From positions 62,001 to 126,000 of the forward strand of contig JAFWPH010000037.1 of NCBI GenBank assembly GCA_017509605.1: a stretch of DNA of 64,000 nucleotides. Direction: 5' to 3'. The notes beneath the pieces were generated by a model, which made no database searches, was not told the origin of the DNA, and saw only the letters and a list, made by a program, of their open reading frames with translations. A program made the position numbers and the translations under genes. Positions within the stretch are counted from its first letter, which is position 1. Each line of letters begins with the position of its first letter. Source of the DNA: Bacteroidaceae bacterium. GTDB taxonomy: Bacteria; Bacteroidota; Bacteroidia; Bacteroidales; Bacteroidaceae. Of the stretch, positions 1 to 9,192 are shown piece by piece.

Positions 1-1
1 C

Positions 2-3000
2 ACCGCGACTTCGACGCAGAATGTGGCGGAAGAAATCAAAAACGTGCAGGGATGGACTGCTGAACTCAGTGCGAGTTATACAATTGTCGGAACCTATGAG
101 TTCGGGTTCGGTGGCGTGTTCAACTCTGCAACAGTGCCTGCTAAGGGATACGATGGAGAACAGGGTGGAGGACTTGCCATCTCAACAGGATGGAGCCAGA
201 CTTTTGTCTTTTACCAAACCATCACACTGCCTGCTGGAACTTATACTCTGAATGTACCGACCTACAATGGATCGGCTGATAAAACCGAAGCCACATCACA
301 GGTTGCTTGGGTACCACAAAACGGAAGTGCCGTAAGGTCTAACGTGAACAGATATCCAACACGTCAATGGACCCTCGACCAGATTACCTTTACCCTGACA
401 AAGACCACCACGGGAAGGATACAATTCGGAATGAAGGCCGCAGCCAATGGATCGGCCAATTCGGCCAAACTGGTCATCGATTATGTGCAGCTGATCGGAG
501 AGAACATGGTGATCGACAAGTCTGAGCTGCAAGCTACCATCACATCGGCTAATAATTTTTATGGTGACGGAACAGGCAATGGAGCTGAAGAGCTCAAACT
601 GGCTATTGAAGCAGCTCAGGCCGTGGCCGATAATGACAATGCCGACCTCATCACCGTACTCGAGGCAACACAAACGCTCAACGAGGCTATAGCCGCTTAC
701 AGAAACCAGAATGTCAGCGAGCAGAACCCCAAGGACTGCACGCAATACATCACCAACCCCAGTTTTGAAAATGGTACAAAGGGATGGAATGCCTATAACT
801 TGCAGACACAGACCAATTCCGACTTCCCTAAGAAGGCAGGAAGTACCTATCTTGAGAAGTGGACCTCATCAGGAAATGCTGTGGGATATGCTTATTTGAG
901 CCAGACCATTAAGAACCTCCCCAACGGGGTATATAAACTCACCGCAGCAGCAATGAACTATAGCCAGTCGGACAAGACAAAGAAAAACACCGGCGCCGTT
1001 ATCTTTGCGGGAGAGCAAGAGGAGCCGGTCTATACCCCTGATGACTATTCCGTGAAGTTTACGAATATCTCGGGGGAGGTGGAAATCGGATTCATGTCGG
1101 GAAATGCCACTGGCAACTGGATTGCAGTCGATAATTTCCGACTCTACCTCATCGGCTATGTGGACGCGGGAACAGCCGTAGCTGAACTCCAACGTATCAC
1201 AGCTGAGGCTGAGGCGCTGCTTTCAAGCACCATGTCTGCTACAGCACACAACGAACTCCAGAATGCCATTGACGCAGCCAAACTCATCACTACGGATTCT
1301 GACAATGAAGACATCCAGACGGCCTCGAAGAATCTGAGAGACGCCATCACACATGCGCAAACTTCCATCGAGGACTACCAGAGATTGGCCGCATTGATTA
1401 CAGAAGCCGAAAAACTCCAGAACAACATGATGAATGGCACTGCTGCCACAATGCTCCAGTCGGCACTCGACGACGCAAGGAAAATCGATGGCACAGCAAC
1501 TGATGACGAGGTACAGAAGGTTACGACGTCACTTTCTACGGCCATGGAGGCCGCACAGGCTTCCATTGCGGAATATGAGGCACTGGCCAAAGCTGTAAAA
1601 GTGGCAGAAGAGGATTACGATGCAGGTAAACAAGGTGCAAACGAACTGAATGCCGAAATAGACAAGGCCAAAACATTGTTGAACAATCCACAGGCCACAT
1701 CGCAGGAACTGGCTGACGAAGTGGAAACACTTGAAAAAGTTAGGCTCGCCTATAATCTCGCCAACGCAACACCTGGAACAGGAACAGCACCCAAGGTGAC
1801 GGAAACCAACCACTATGTGGCGACTGGAGCCACAGAGGCGCTGATGCGTGCCACAATGTCGGGAAGCAACATCCTTGAGAGAGGAGTATGCTGGAGCACC
1901 AACCATGAACCAACAGTGTTGGACAACCGCACCACGAAGTCCTTCACACTCAAGGGCACCATCTTCCATGTGAAGGGCATGCAACCTTCAACGGTCTATT
2001 ACCTACGCCCATACGTGATGAACAAAACCTACACTGTGGCATATGGAGACGAGGTGAAAATCGTTACACATCCCAAGGGTACTTGCACTTGGTCGTGGGA
2101 TGAAGGAGCACCTACGGATGAGGCCAATGAACGATGCCGAAAGGCGATGGAACAGACCATTGCTTACTTCAACGAATGGACAGGTATCAAAGGATTCCAC
2201 CTTTCCGGACACTATGGCGCCCAAACACAAACGGCTGACTGCTCTTATGGCGGTTGGATGAGAATCGGTCCCAATGCCGCATACCAAGCTATTGGAACAG
2301 TGCTGCACGAAACAGGACACGGGGTAGGTGTAGGCACGCACTGGCGTTGGAACAATTGTAGTGACACCCGGGAAAGGGAAAGTAAATATGGCAAATGGCT
2401 CGGAAGAGAAGCCAATGATGTTCTCCACTTCCTGGAGAACTACGAAGGCGATGAGGTGTTCTTTACAGGAGACGCCGTGCATGGATGGGGTTCTACTGCC
2501 ACCGGAGCCTCTGGCAATGCCAGCATCTCATACGATTGGCTGGTCAATGGAGCAGACAAAGACAAACACACCGAACTCCAATACATCGGTGGCATGTGCA
2601 TCCTCCACGGACTCTTTATCGACGGACTCTGTCCAACCGACAGCGATCCTAACGGCATCTCTGGCTACACCTACAACTTCGATGACGCGAAGAAATACTA
2701 CCTCATGAACAAGAACGTGGATTGCGGACTCGGATTGGGTGTGTTGTACCAGAGAACAAGCACGGCGGTGGCATGGCAACCTAATCTTGTGGGCGAGACC
2801 TTGGCGGATTCGGCTGCTTGGTATATGGAGTTTAATCCCAAATTGGGTTATTATATGTTCAAGAATGTGGAGACTGGCAAGTATCTCACACATGCCTCGG
2901 GCAGTACAACGGTTTCGCTCAAGGCTACGGATAGTCCTACCAGGACCGAACAGTTCCAACTGATGCCTGACCGTACGGATGTGACCATCGGAACGGGGAA

Positions 3001-3364
3001 AGACATCATTACTACACACGGATACTGGTTCACATGGAACGACAGCGGAAACAAATCTATGCAAGCCAACAAAGTGGGTAAAGCCACGGGCTACGGAACC
3101 ATTGCCCAAGCGAACTTCAGCTACAGCAACTCTGCCACCGCTCAACAGTGGATCATCATTTCAGAGGATGAACTGGAGGCATACCGAGCTGCCGCTGTGG
3201 CCACGGGAATACAGAGCATTAACTTGGACGACAAGACGGCCAGCGGTTCGAAGATCGTGGTGGGTATCTACAACACTGGTGGAATGTTGATGAAGGAAAC
3301 CCAAAAGGGACTCAATATCATTCGATACAGCGACGGGACAACCAGGAAGATTTTCGTGAAATAA
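2..3364 (+). CDS. Large secreted modular protein with a zincin-like metallopeptidase domain (5' end outside window)
   Basis: The reading frame is open to the left edge, so the N-terminus and any signal peptide lie outside; the first in-window start-like codon (GTG at 23) is not convincing. Visible order: a beta-sandwich carbohydrate-binding-like module, a FIVAR-like helical segment, a second GW...NLPNGVYKL beta-sandwich (about nt 740-1170), three more FIVAR-like helical repeats (about 1180-1780), an FN3-like segment, then a peptidase-like domain with HETGHGVGVGTH at nt 2306-2341. A trefoil-like module (about 2820-3170) and a C-terminal tail ending GLNIIRYSDGTTRKIFVK follow; the tail resembles the sorting tails of other proteins here. 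HExxH with a downstream His is typical of zinc peptidases, but the spacing to the third His is one residue longer than canonical metzincins. Probably a surface or secreted protein acting on glycoprotein or mucin-like substrates; the substrate is inference. Confidence 0.8.
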   Translation, partial: TATSTQNVAEEIKNVQGWTAELSASYTIVGTYEFGFGGVFNSATVPAKGYDGEQGGGLAISTGWSQTFVFYQTITLPAGTYTLNVPTYNGSADKTEATSQVAWVPQNGSAVRSNVNRYPTRQWTLDQITFTLTKTTTGRIQFGMKAAANGSANSAKLVIDYVQLIGENMVIDKSELQATITSANNFYGDGTGNGAEELKLAIEAAQAVADNDNADLITVLEATQTLNEAIAAYRNQNVSEQNPKDCTQYITNPSFENGTKGWNAYNLQTQTNSDFPKKAGSTYLEKWTSSGNAVGYAYLSQTIKNLPNGVYKLTAAAMNYSQSDKTKKNTGAVIFAGEQEEPVYTPDDYSVKFTNISGEVEIGFMSGNATGNWIAVDNFRLYLIGYVDAGTAVAELQRITAEAEALLSSTMSATAHNELQNAIDAAKLITTDSDNEDIQTASKNLRDAITHAQTSIEDYQRLAALITEAEKLQNNMMNGTAATMLQSALDDARKIDGTATDDEVQKVTTSLSTAMEAAQASIAEYEALAKAVKVAEEDYDAGKQGANELNAEIDKAKTLLNNPQATSQELADEVETLEKVRLAYNLANATPGTGTAPKVTETNHYVATGATEALMRATMSGSNILERGVCWSTNHEPTVLDNRTTKSFTLKGTIFHVKGMQPSTVYYLRPYVMNKTYTVAYGDEVKIVTHPKGTCTWSWDEGAPTDEANERCRKAMEQTIAYFNEWTGIKGFHLSGHYGAQTQTADCSYGGWMRIGPNAAYQAIGTVLHETGHGVGVGTHWRWNNCSDTRERESKYGKWLGREANDVLHFLENYEGDEVFFTGDAVHGWGSTATGASGNASISYDWLVNGADKDKHTELQYIGGMCILHGLFIDGLCPTDSDPNGISGYTYNFDDAKKYYLMNKNVDCGLGLGVLYQRTSTAVAWQPNLVGETLADSAAWYMEFNPKLGYYMFKNVETGKYLTHASGSTTVSLKATDSPTRTEQFQLMPDRTDVTIGTGKDIITTHGYWFTWNDSGNKSMQANKVGKATGYGTIAQANFSYSNSATAQQWIIISEDELEAYRAAAVATGIQSINLDDKTASGSKIVVGIYNTGGMLMKETQKGLNIIRYSDGTTRKIFVK

Positions 3365-3488
3365 TGATTCCGCTAAAACAATCTCCCATGTCGGTCAACA
3401 CATGACAAAGATGGACGACGCAATCGTTTGCATTCGCTTACTCTGTTAAAAATAGCGAAGAAAACGAGTGATAAATCCATATAATCCT

Positions 3489-3496
3489 TATTTTTG
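3489..3496 (+). promoter_or_regulatory. Bacteroidetes -7 box of the amylase gene
   Basis: TATTTTTG matches the TAnnTTTG -7 consensus and lies 45 nt before the alpha-amylase ATG. No convincing TTTG -33 box is seen at the right distance. Confidence 0.5.
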
Positions 3497-3540
3497 CATC
3501 GTCATTGTGACATAAACTTGATTAATCAACAACAAAGGAT

Positions 3541-5535
3541 ATGAAAAAGACTTTATTGGGATGGCTTTGCGCCATGATGCTCTTGCCGCAAACCGTTGCG
3601 GCACAGGGTTGGCCCTCGAACTACGAGGGTGTGATGCTACAGGCTTTCTACTGGGACTCATACACGGATACTGCTTGGCCATATCTGGAGAGCCAGTCCG
3701 ACGAACTGGCTGAGTTCTTCGACCTGATTTGGATACCACAGAGCGGAAACTGCGTTTATGGATACGGAGAGAACAAGATGGGATACACACCCGTCTATTA
3801 CTTCGACCACAACAGCTCTTTCGGAAGCGAGGCCGAACTGCGCTCACTCATCTCAACCATGAAGGCCAAAGGCGTGGGCATGATCGCAGACGTGGTCATC
3901 AACCACCGAAGTGGCGTTTCTAACGATGTGGACTTCCCGGCTGAGACCTGGAACGGCAAAACTTACCAGATGACCACAGCCGACATCTGCAAAACCGACG
4001 AATGTAACCGTAACGGATTTCCCACTACGGGCGCCAATGACACTGGTGACGACTTCAACGGAAGCCGCGACCTCGACCACACCAGCGCCAATGTCCAGGA
4101 CAACATCAAGGCTTACCTCAATTTCCTGATCAACGACCTCGGCTATGCTGGCTTCCGCTACGACATGGTCAAGGGATACTCGGCAAGTTACACCGCTTTA
4201 TACAACGTGGCTTCTAAGCCTGAGTTCTCTGTGGGAGAGTATTGGGATGGATATGCCAGCATCGAAAGGTGGATTGACAACACAAAAGACGGAGGAGTAG
4301 TGCAGTCGGCGGCCTTCGACTTCCCGACCAAGTACTTGCTCAACGATGCGTGCAAGACCTTCCAATGGAACAAACTCAATACTTCCGCTTCGCTCATCGC
4401 AAACGACAACTACAAACGATATGCCGTGACTTTCGTTGATAATCACGATACATACCGCACTGATTACGGCAGCACCAACCCGTTGACTTCAAATATTACT
4501 GCAGCCAATGCTTATATCATCTCAATGCCTGGAACTCCTTGCGTATTCTTGCCGCATTGGCAGAAGTACAAGGGAGAAATCAAGGCCATGATCGATGCTC
4601 GCAAACTCGCTGGCATACACAACCAGAGCAAGGCTACCGTGAAAGTGAGTTCCGCCAACCAAATCGCATTCGAGGTGGAAGGAACAAAGGGCAAGTTGTT
4701 ACTTTGCCTTGGCAACACCACATACAATGCTGGCGATGACTATGTGGAGGCTTGTAGCGGAACCAACTACAAGATTTGGGTATCAAAGTCGTGCAACTCG
4801 GTGCTTGTCACACCATCAAGCGGTGAGTACGAACAGGGAACAGAAGTGAAGATTACACCTGTCACGACAGACAGCGGAGCGAAGGTCTGCTACACTACCG
4901 ACGGCTCTGATCCCTATACCGCTTACGCCAAGGCTGTGACTGGTGCTACTACACTCGCCATAAATGACAACATGACATTAAGGGCGCTACTCGTACTTTC
5001 CGATGGTACCAAGACCAAAGAGGTGCGTCGGGACTATACAATGGCGCAGCCTTTCCAACCCACCACCATCTCCCTCTATGTCAAGTCTCCGTTGTGGAAT
5101 CCGCCATACGTCTATGCTTGGGATAGTGATGGAACAGCATCGGGTGCTGTCAACAAATGGCCAGGTGCGGCGATGACTGCCACAACCATCAATGGCGAGA
5201 CTTGGTATAAGTACGACTTTAAGAAGAACACTGCTGACTACCGCTACAATGTCGTCCTTAACGACGGTGGAAAGGGCAGTCAGACCGTCGATATCACCAA
5301 CATCGCCGACAATGCCTACTACGAGATACTCACCACCCAGACCAGTGGCAAGTATATGGTGCAAGAGGTCACCGAGACGGTGGGCATCGAAGATGTTATC
5401 GCTACTGCTAAATCTGCAACCACCGACAACAAGGTCTATGACTTGCAGGGCAGGGTAGTTTCCCGTTATGGCAAAACCGCTTCATTGCCTGCTGGCACCT
5501 ACATCATCAACGGCAGGAAAGTGCTGGTGAGATAA
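3541..5535 (+). CDS. Secreted alpha-amylase, GH13, with C-terminal starch-binding-like module
   Basis: Hydrolyses alpha-1,4-glucan. A signal peptide (MKKTLLGWLCAMMLLPQTVAAQ) is followed by a GH13 barrel: MLQAFYWDSY near the start, then the expected catalytic triad in GFRYDMVKGY (Asp208, nucleophile), VGEYWDGY (Glu233, acid/base) and FVDNHDTYR (Asp303). After the barrel come a chitobiase-type beta-sandwich (about residues 420-500, CYTTDGSDPY) and a CBM26-like starch-binding module (about 510-605, WNPPYVYAWD and WPGAAM). The C-terminal tail VYDLQGRVVSRYG...IINGRKVLVR resembles tails on other exported proteins here. The enzyme is exported, probably surface-attached or released. It has its own -7 box, and a strong terminator follows immediately. 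Confidence 0.93.
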   Translation: MKKTLLGWLCAMMLLPQTVAAQGWPSNYEGVMLQAFYWDSYTDTAWPYLESQSDELAEFFDLIWIPQSGNCVYGYGENKMGYTPVYYFDHNSSFGSEAELRSLISTMKAKGVGMIADVVINHRSGVSNDVDFPAETWNGKTYQMTTADICKTDECNRNGFPTTGANDTGDDFNGSRDLDHTSANVQDNIKAYLNFLINDLGYAGFRYDMVKGYSASYTALYNVASKPEFSVGEYWDGYASIERWIDNTKDGGVVQSAAFDFPTKYLLNDACKTFQWNKLNTSASLIANDNYKRYAVTFVDNHDTYRTDYGSTNPLTSNITAANAYIISMPGTPCVFLPHWQKYKGEIKAMIDARKLAGIHNQSKATVKVSSANQIAFEVEGTKGKLLLCLGNTTYNAGDDYVEACSGTNYKIWVSKSCNSVLVTPSSGEYEQGTEVKITPVTTDSGAKVCYTTDGSDPYTAYAKAVTGATTLAINDNMTLRALLVLSDGTKTKEVRRDYTMAQPFQPTTISLYVKSPLWNPPYVYAWDSDGTASGAVNKWPGAAMTATTINGETWYKYDFKKNTADYRYNVVLNDGGKGSQTVDITNIADNAYYEILTTQTSGKYMVQEVTETVGIEDVIATAKSATTDNKVYDLQGRVVSRYGKTASLPAGTYIINGRKVLVR

Positions 5536-5550
5536 AACGATTTCAATGAC

Positions 5551-5592
5551 TCAGACCTGTCAGACAGGCATGTCTGACAGGTCTGACTTTTT
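5551..5592 (+). terminator. Rho-independent terminator after the amylase gene
   Basis: A perfect 16-bp inverted repeat (5551-5566 with 5571-5586) with a 4-nt loop GGCA is followed by a T run. It begins 16 nt after the amylase stop. It lies inside the upstream extension of the next open frame, which argues that the next gene starts at 5615. Confidence 0.85.
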
Positions 5593-5614
5593 CATAGAAC
5601 TTATAACTTCAAGA

Positions 5615-8188
5615 ATGATGGATAAACTCACTCTTCGTCACGCTATGACCGTATGCCTTTTGGCCTACGGCCTTTGTGCTTTCTCGCAGTCACCACGCAG
5701 CGAGACCATGCTCACACATTGGCGTTTCTCACACAACGACAATCCCTCACAGGCGCAATCCGACTTCAACGACAGTAAGTGGGAACAGGTGACCGTTCCA
5801 CACGACTGGGCTATCGCAGGTCCGTTCGACAAGGAAATAGACAAACAGACCGTGGCTATCGTACAGAACGGCGAGAAGGAAGCCACCGAGAAAACAGGTC
5901 GCTCAGGTTCACTGCCCTGGATCGGAACAGGATGGTACCGCACCCAGTTCACCGTGCCTAAGGACTGTGGATGTGCCTGGCTCAACTTCGATGGCGCCAT
6001 GGCCGAACCTCAGGTCTATGTCAACGGTCAGTTGGCGGGCGAATGGAAGTATGGATACTCTGCATTCAACGTCGATATCACTCCTTATGTCAATAAGGAT
6101 GGCAGTCCCAACACCGTTGCAGTGCGTCTGCAGAATCTCGAGGAGAGCAGCCGATGGTACCCGGGAGCAGGACTCTTCCGACCTGTGACTCTCGTGACGA
6201 CCTCCAAGACCCATATACAGCCATGGGGTATTGATGTGCAGACACTCCAATGCAACATGTTCACCAGCACTGCCAGACTCAAGGTCGTCGTAAGGGTTGC
6301 TGAAAGAAATCAGGAAGAGACGGTTCGCTTCACTTTTAATGGCAAGGACTTCGACTTGGAGTTCAAAGCTAATAATGGCTTTCCTCAGAACAGAACCGCA
6401 AGTGCTGAAATCACTTTGGAAGATGTGGTGGGCTGGTATCCCAACAATCACCCCAAACTCTACGATGCAAAGGTCAGCATCCTCGACAAGCAAGGACGCA
6501 CAGTGGATGCCAAATCGTTCAAATACGGCATCCGTACAATCACTTACGGAGAGAGTTACGTCGATGTTAATGGTAAAGCAGGACTGAAAGGATTCTATAT
6601 CAATGACATGCCTTTTCAGTTCAAAGGCGTGTGCCTACACCACGACCTCGGCATGATTGGAGCAGCGGTCAACAAGGCCGCCCTGACACGCCAGCTTCAA
6701 CTGCTCAAGTCGATGGGGTGCAATGCCATTCGCACATCCCATAACATGCCTTCACAGTGGCAGATGGACCTCTGTGACTCCCTTGGCATCATGGTCATGG
6801 CGGAGTCGTTCGATATGTGGCGCTACCCCAAGTGCAAGAACGGCTACGCGCGTTTCTACGAAGACTGGTGGCAACGCGACCTTACCAATCTGGTGCGTGC
6901 CAACCAGTTGCATCCTTCCATCGTGATGTGGTCAATCGGTAATGAGATACCGGAACAGGGTATGAAGGAGGGGAACCAGATGACGCGCGACATGCAGAAC
7001 CTCATGCACAAACTTGACCCCACACGTCCCGTCACTGCTGGTATGGACCGCATTGACAACGCGCTCTCCACGGGTTATGCACAGATCCTCGACATCCCGG
7101 GCATGAACTACCGCACACATAAATACGAGATGGCTCATGAGAAATTGCGTCATGGTTTCCTCCTCGGTAGCGAGACTGCAAGCACCGTCTCATCGCGCGG
7201 TGTCTATAAGTTCCCTGTCGAATACAGTAAGGGTGCGAAATACGATGACGGACAGTGCTCGGGCTACGATGTGCAGGCTTGCTCGTGGAGCAATGTGCCA
7301 GAAGAGGATTGGGTGCTCCAGGACGACAAACCATGGGTGATGGGAGAGTTCGTGTGGACGGGCTTCGATTATCTTGGAGAGCCGACTCCTTACGACGAGT
7401 ACTGGCCCAGTCGAAGCAGTTATTTCGGTATCTTCGACCTTGCCGGACTCCCCAAAGACCGCTATTGGCTCTATCGCTCACGATGGAACACCAAGCAACA
7501 TACCATCCACCTCTTGCCTCATTGGAATTGGAAAGGACGTGAGGGTGAGGTGACACCTGTCTATTGCTATACCGACTATCCGTCAGCTGAACTCTTTATC
7601 AATGGCAAGAGCCAGGGACGTATCAGCAAAAACGCATCTCTTGACGGCTCGCAGGGACCTGCTTTCGACCGCTATCGTCTGCGCTGGAACGAGGTGAAAT
7701 ATGAACCTGGTGAAATCAAGGTGGTGGTTTATGACAAGGATGGGAAAGCCGTTGGCGAGCAGGTGGTGAGAACCGCTGGAGCCCCCGACCATATCGAACT
7801 CATAGCAGACCATGGAGTGGCTAATGGACTGACCTCGTATGCGGATATGAAACCTACCGACGACCCAACACTCGTGAGTCTGTCCGAACCCGTCAAGGCG
7901 GATGGAGAAGACATCGTCTTCATCACGGCGGTGGCGGTCGATAAGGAGGGCAATATCTGCCCCGATGCCGACAACCAACTCAACGTCAAGGTTTCTGGCA
8001 ATGCCCGTTTCCGCGGCATTTGCAATGGCGACGCCACTTCGCTGGAGGTGTTCACAAAACCTACCATGCGTCTCTTCCATGGCCGACTCGTCATCGGTGT
8101 GCAGACCACAGACAAGCCCGGCCCCATATCCGTGAACGTCTCGGGCAAAGGACTCAAATCTGCCTCGCTAAAATTGAATTCCAAATGA
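5615..8188 (+). CDS. GH2 beta-galactosidase-like enzyme with DUF4982-type C-terminus
   Basis: Exo-acting glycosidase of the GH2 clan. ATG 5615 (or 5618) is chosen because it gives a signal peptide (MMDKLTLRHAMTVCLLAYGLCAFSQ) and lies after the terminator hairpin; the open frame extends back to 5546. Order: N-terminal jelly roll (PHDWAIAGPF, GTGWYR), immunoglobulin-like domain, TIM barrel with acid/base Glu444 in MWSIGNEIPEQ and nucleophile Glu520 in LGSETASTVS. A DUF4982-like beta-sandwich (HWNWKGREGEVTPVY...ELFINGKSQG) and a final Ig-like domain follow. About 857 residues, normal for this subfamily. It probably acts on galactose-containing plant or host glycans in the periplasm. Beta-glucuronidase or arabinosidase specificity is possible; the clan assignment is firm, the substrate is not. 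Confidence 0.9.
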   Translation: MMDKLTLRHAMTVCLLAYGLCAFSQSPRSETMLTHWRFSHNDNPSQAQSDFNDSKWEQVTVPHDWAIAGPFDKEIDKQTVAIVQNGEKEATEKTGRSGSLPWIGTGWYRTQFTVPKDCGCAWLNFDGAMAEPQVYVNGQLAGEWKYGYSAFNVDITPYVNKDGSPNTVAVRLQNLEESSRWYPGAGLFRPVTLVTTSKTHIQPWGIDVQTLQCNMFTSTARLKVVVRVAERNQEETVRFTFNGKDFDLEFKANNGFPQNRTASAEITLEDVVGWYPNNHPKLYDAKVSILDKQGRTVDAKSFKYGIRTITYGESYVDVNGKAGLKGFYINDMPFQFKGVCLHHDLGMIGAAVNKAALTRQLQLLKSMGCNAIRTSHNMPSQWQMDLCDSLGIMVMAESFDMWRYPKCKNGYARFYEDWWQRDLTNLVRANQLHPSIVMWSIGNEIPEQGMKEGNQMTRDMQNLMHKLDPTRPVTAGMDRIDNALSTGYAQILDIPGMNYRTHKYEMAHEKLRHGFLLGSETASTVSSRGVYKFPVEYSKGAKYDDGQCSGYDVQACSWSNVPEEDWVLQDDKPWVMGEFVWTGFDYLGEPTPYDEYWPSRSSYFGIFDLAGLPKDRYWLYRSRWNTKQHTIHLLPHWNWKGREGEVTPVYCYTDYPSAELFINGKSQGRISKNASLDGSQGPAFDRYRLRWNEVKYEPGEIKVVVYDKDGKAVGEQVVRTAGAPDHIELIADHGVANGLTSYADMKPTDDPTLVSLSEPVKADGEDIVFITAVAVDKEGNICPDADNQLNVKVSGNARFRGICNGDATSLEVFTKPTMRLFHGRLVIGVQTTDKPGPISVNVSGKGLKSASLKLNSK

Positions 8189-8194
8189 CACACA

Positions 8195-8222
8195 AAGGGC
8201 TGGCTTCTCAGAGCCAGCCCTT
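8195..8222 (+). terminator. Stem-loop terminator after GH2 gene
   Basis: An 11-bp perfect stem (AAGGGCTGGCT with AGCCAGCCCTT) with a 6-nt loop begins 7 nt after the stop codon. The T-rich stretch follows after a short AT segment, so efficiency is uncertain. Confidence 0.6.
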
Positions 8223-8234
8223 ATAATATCTATC

Positions 8235-8288
8235 GTCCTTTTTAACTCCCATGAGCGTAGCGAATGAACTCCCGATTTAACTCCTTTT
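8235..8288. repeat. Intergenic AACTCC(C) word tract
   Basis: Three copies of an AACTCC(C) word, two with a preceding T run (TTTAACTCCC...GAACTCCC...TTTAACTCC). The same word fills the spacers at 33545-33572 and 43595-43752. Confidence 0.6.
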
Positions 8289-8314
8289 TTATAACTACCG
8301 AAACTTTAGTCATC

Positions 8315-9070
8315 TCATTCCTTAACCTTGATCTTGATGGTTTCCGTCACGTCGCCGTTGCCCGATGCTGTGGCATGGAGAATGAACTCCGCACGTTGCA
8401 AATCGCTGATGTTGCGGTTGGCTTTCACCTTGGCGGTATAGCGAAGAGTCTGCCCTGCGTTCAGCCTCACTGTCTTAGAAGGGGAAATCTGGAAATAACC
8501 TGCCTGAGAGGTCACCGGACTGACGTTGAGGTTCACCGAACGGAGGTTCTTGTCGCTGTAGTTGGTCACGTCGAAAACAATGCTGATGACCTCGTTCTTG
8601 CCGAACATACCGTCACCGTTGGTGTCGTAGTAACTCTTGTTGGAGATGGAGATGCAGCGCTTCGATACCGGAGTACCAACTACCACCTCGCTCTCGAAGT
8701 CTCGGTCAGTGTCATAGACATCATCGTAGCCGCGACTGTCATAACGTCTGTCATCATAACGTCTGTCATCGTAACGTCTGTCATCGTAACGTCTGTTATC
8801 GTAGCCTCCGCGGCGTTCGGCACGTGACTCAGCCTCCTGACGGGCTTCTTCTTCCACTGCGGAAGAGATACCGTAACCAATGGCTGCGCCGGCTATCGCA
8901 CCGACAACACTGCCCATGGCCGCATCACCACGGTAACCGCCCATGGCACCGATGCCTCCGCCGATGATACTGCCTAACTGGGTGCCTATAGAGGTTCCCA
9001 TGTAGGTTGTGGGGGTGCAGCTGCTCAGTAGCAGTGCAGTTGACATGAAATAAACGATGGACTTTTTCAT
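8315..9070 (-). CDS. Glycine-zipper lipoprotein with YDDRR repeats
   Basis: A 251-residue exported protein. The lipobox LLLSSC places the lipidated Cys at residue 18. Next comes a Gly/Ala-rich glycine-zipper segment (about residues 30-75, IGTQLGSIIGGGIGAMGG and GSVVGAIAGAAIGYG), as in small outer-membrane lipoproteins. A charged region follows with YDDRR repeated in tandem (about 90-115) and a C-terminal beta-rich domain of about 120 residues (SISNKSYYDTNGDGMFGKNE...DVTNYSD...LRYTAKVKANRNISDLQ). It is likely anchored in the outer or inner membrane and may have an envelope-stabilising role; the function is not known. It has its own -7 box upstream. Confidence 0.8.
   Translation of the reverse strand: MKKSIVYFMSTALLLSSCTPTTYMGTSIGTQLGSIIGGGIGAMGGYRGDAAMGSVVGAIAGAAIGYGISSAVEEEARQEAESRAERRGGYDNRRYDDRRYDDRRYDDRRYDSRGYDDVYDTDRDFESEVVVGTPVSKRCISISNKSYYDTNGDGMFGKNEVISIVFDVTNYSDKNLRSVNLNVSPVTSQAGYFQISPSKTVRLNAGQTLRYTAKVKANRNISDLQRAEFILHATASGNGDVTETIKIKVKE
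8745..8804 (-). repeat. Four 15-bp tandem repeats coding RRYDD
   Basis: Units of the CGTCTGTCATCGTAA type at 8745, 8760, 8775 and 8790 are nearly identical and in frame, so unit gain or loss would change protein length by five residues without a frameshift. Confidence 0.85.
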
Positions 9071-9119
9071 ATTCTCTTGAGTTTAGTGGTTCAGCGTGCA
9101 ATTATTGTTGTTCTGCGTG

Positions 9120-9127
9120 CAAAATTA
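9120..9127 (-). promoter_or_regulatory. -7 box of the glycine-zipper lipoprotein gene
   Basis: The minus strand reads TAATTTTG about 50 nt before the ATG at 9070. No clear -33 box. Confidence 0.45.
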
Positions 9128-9192
9128 CCTTTTTGTTCTCATTTATAGAGCATCAACTCTCTTAAAATCTATCAAAAGAATGTGAAATAATA

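Noticed and set aside
8745-8804. CRISPR-like short repeats
   Set aside because: Units are contiguous 15-mers without spacers and code for YDDRR in frame.
8264-8827. Long plus-strand open frame opposite the glycine-zipper lipoprotein
   Set aside because: Antisense shadow of a gene with clear lipobox; its repeats are the complement of the YDDRR units.
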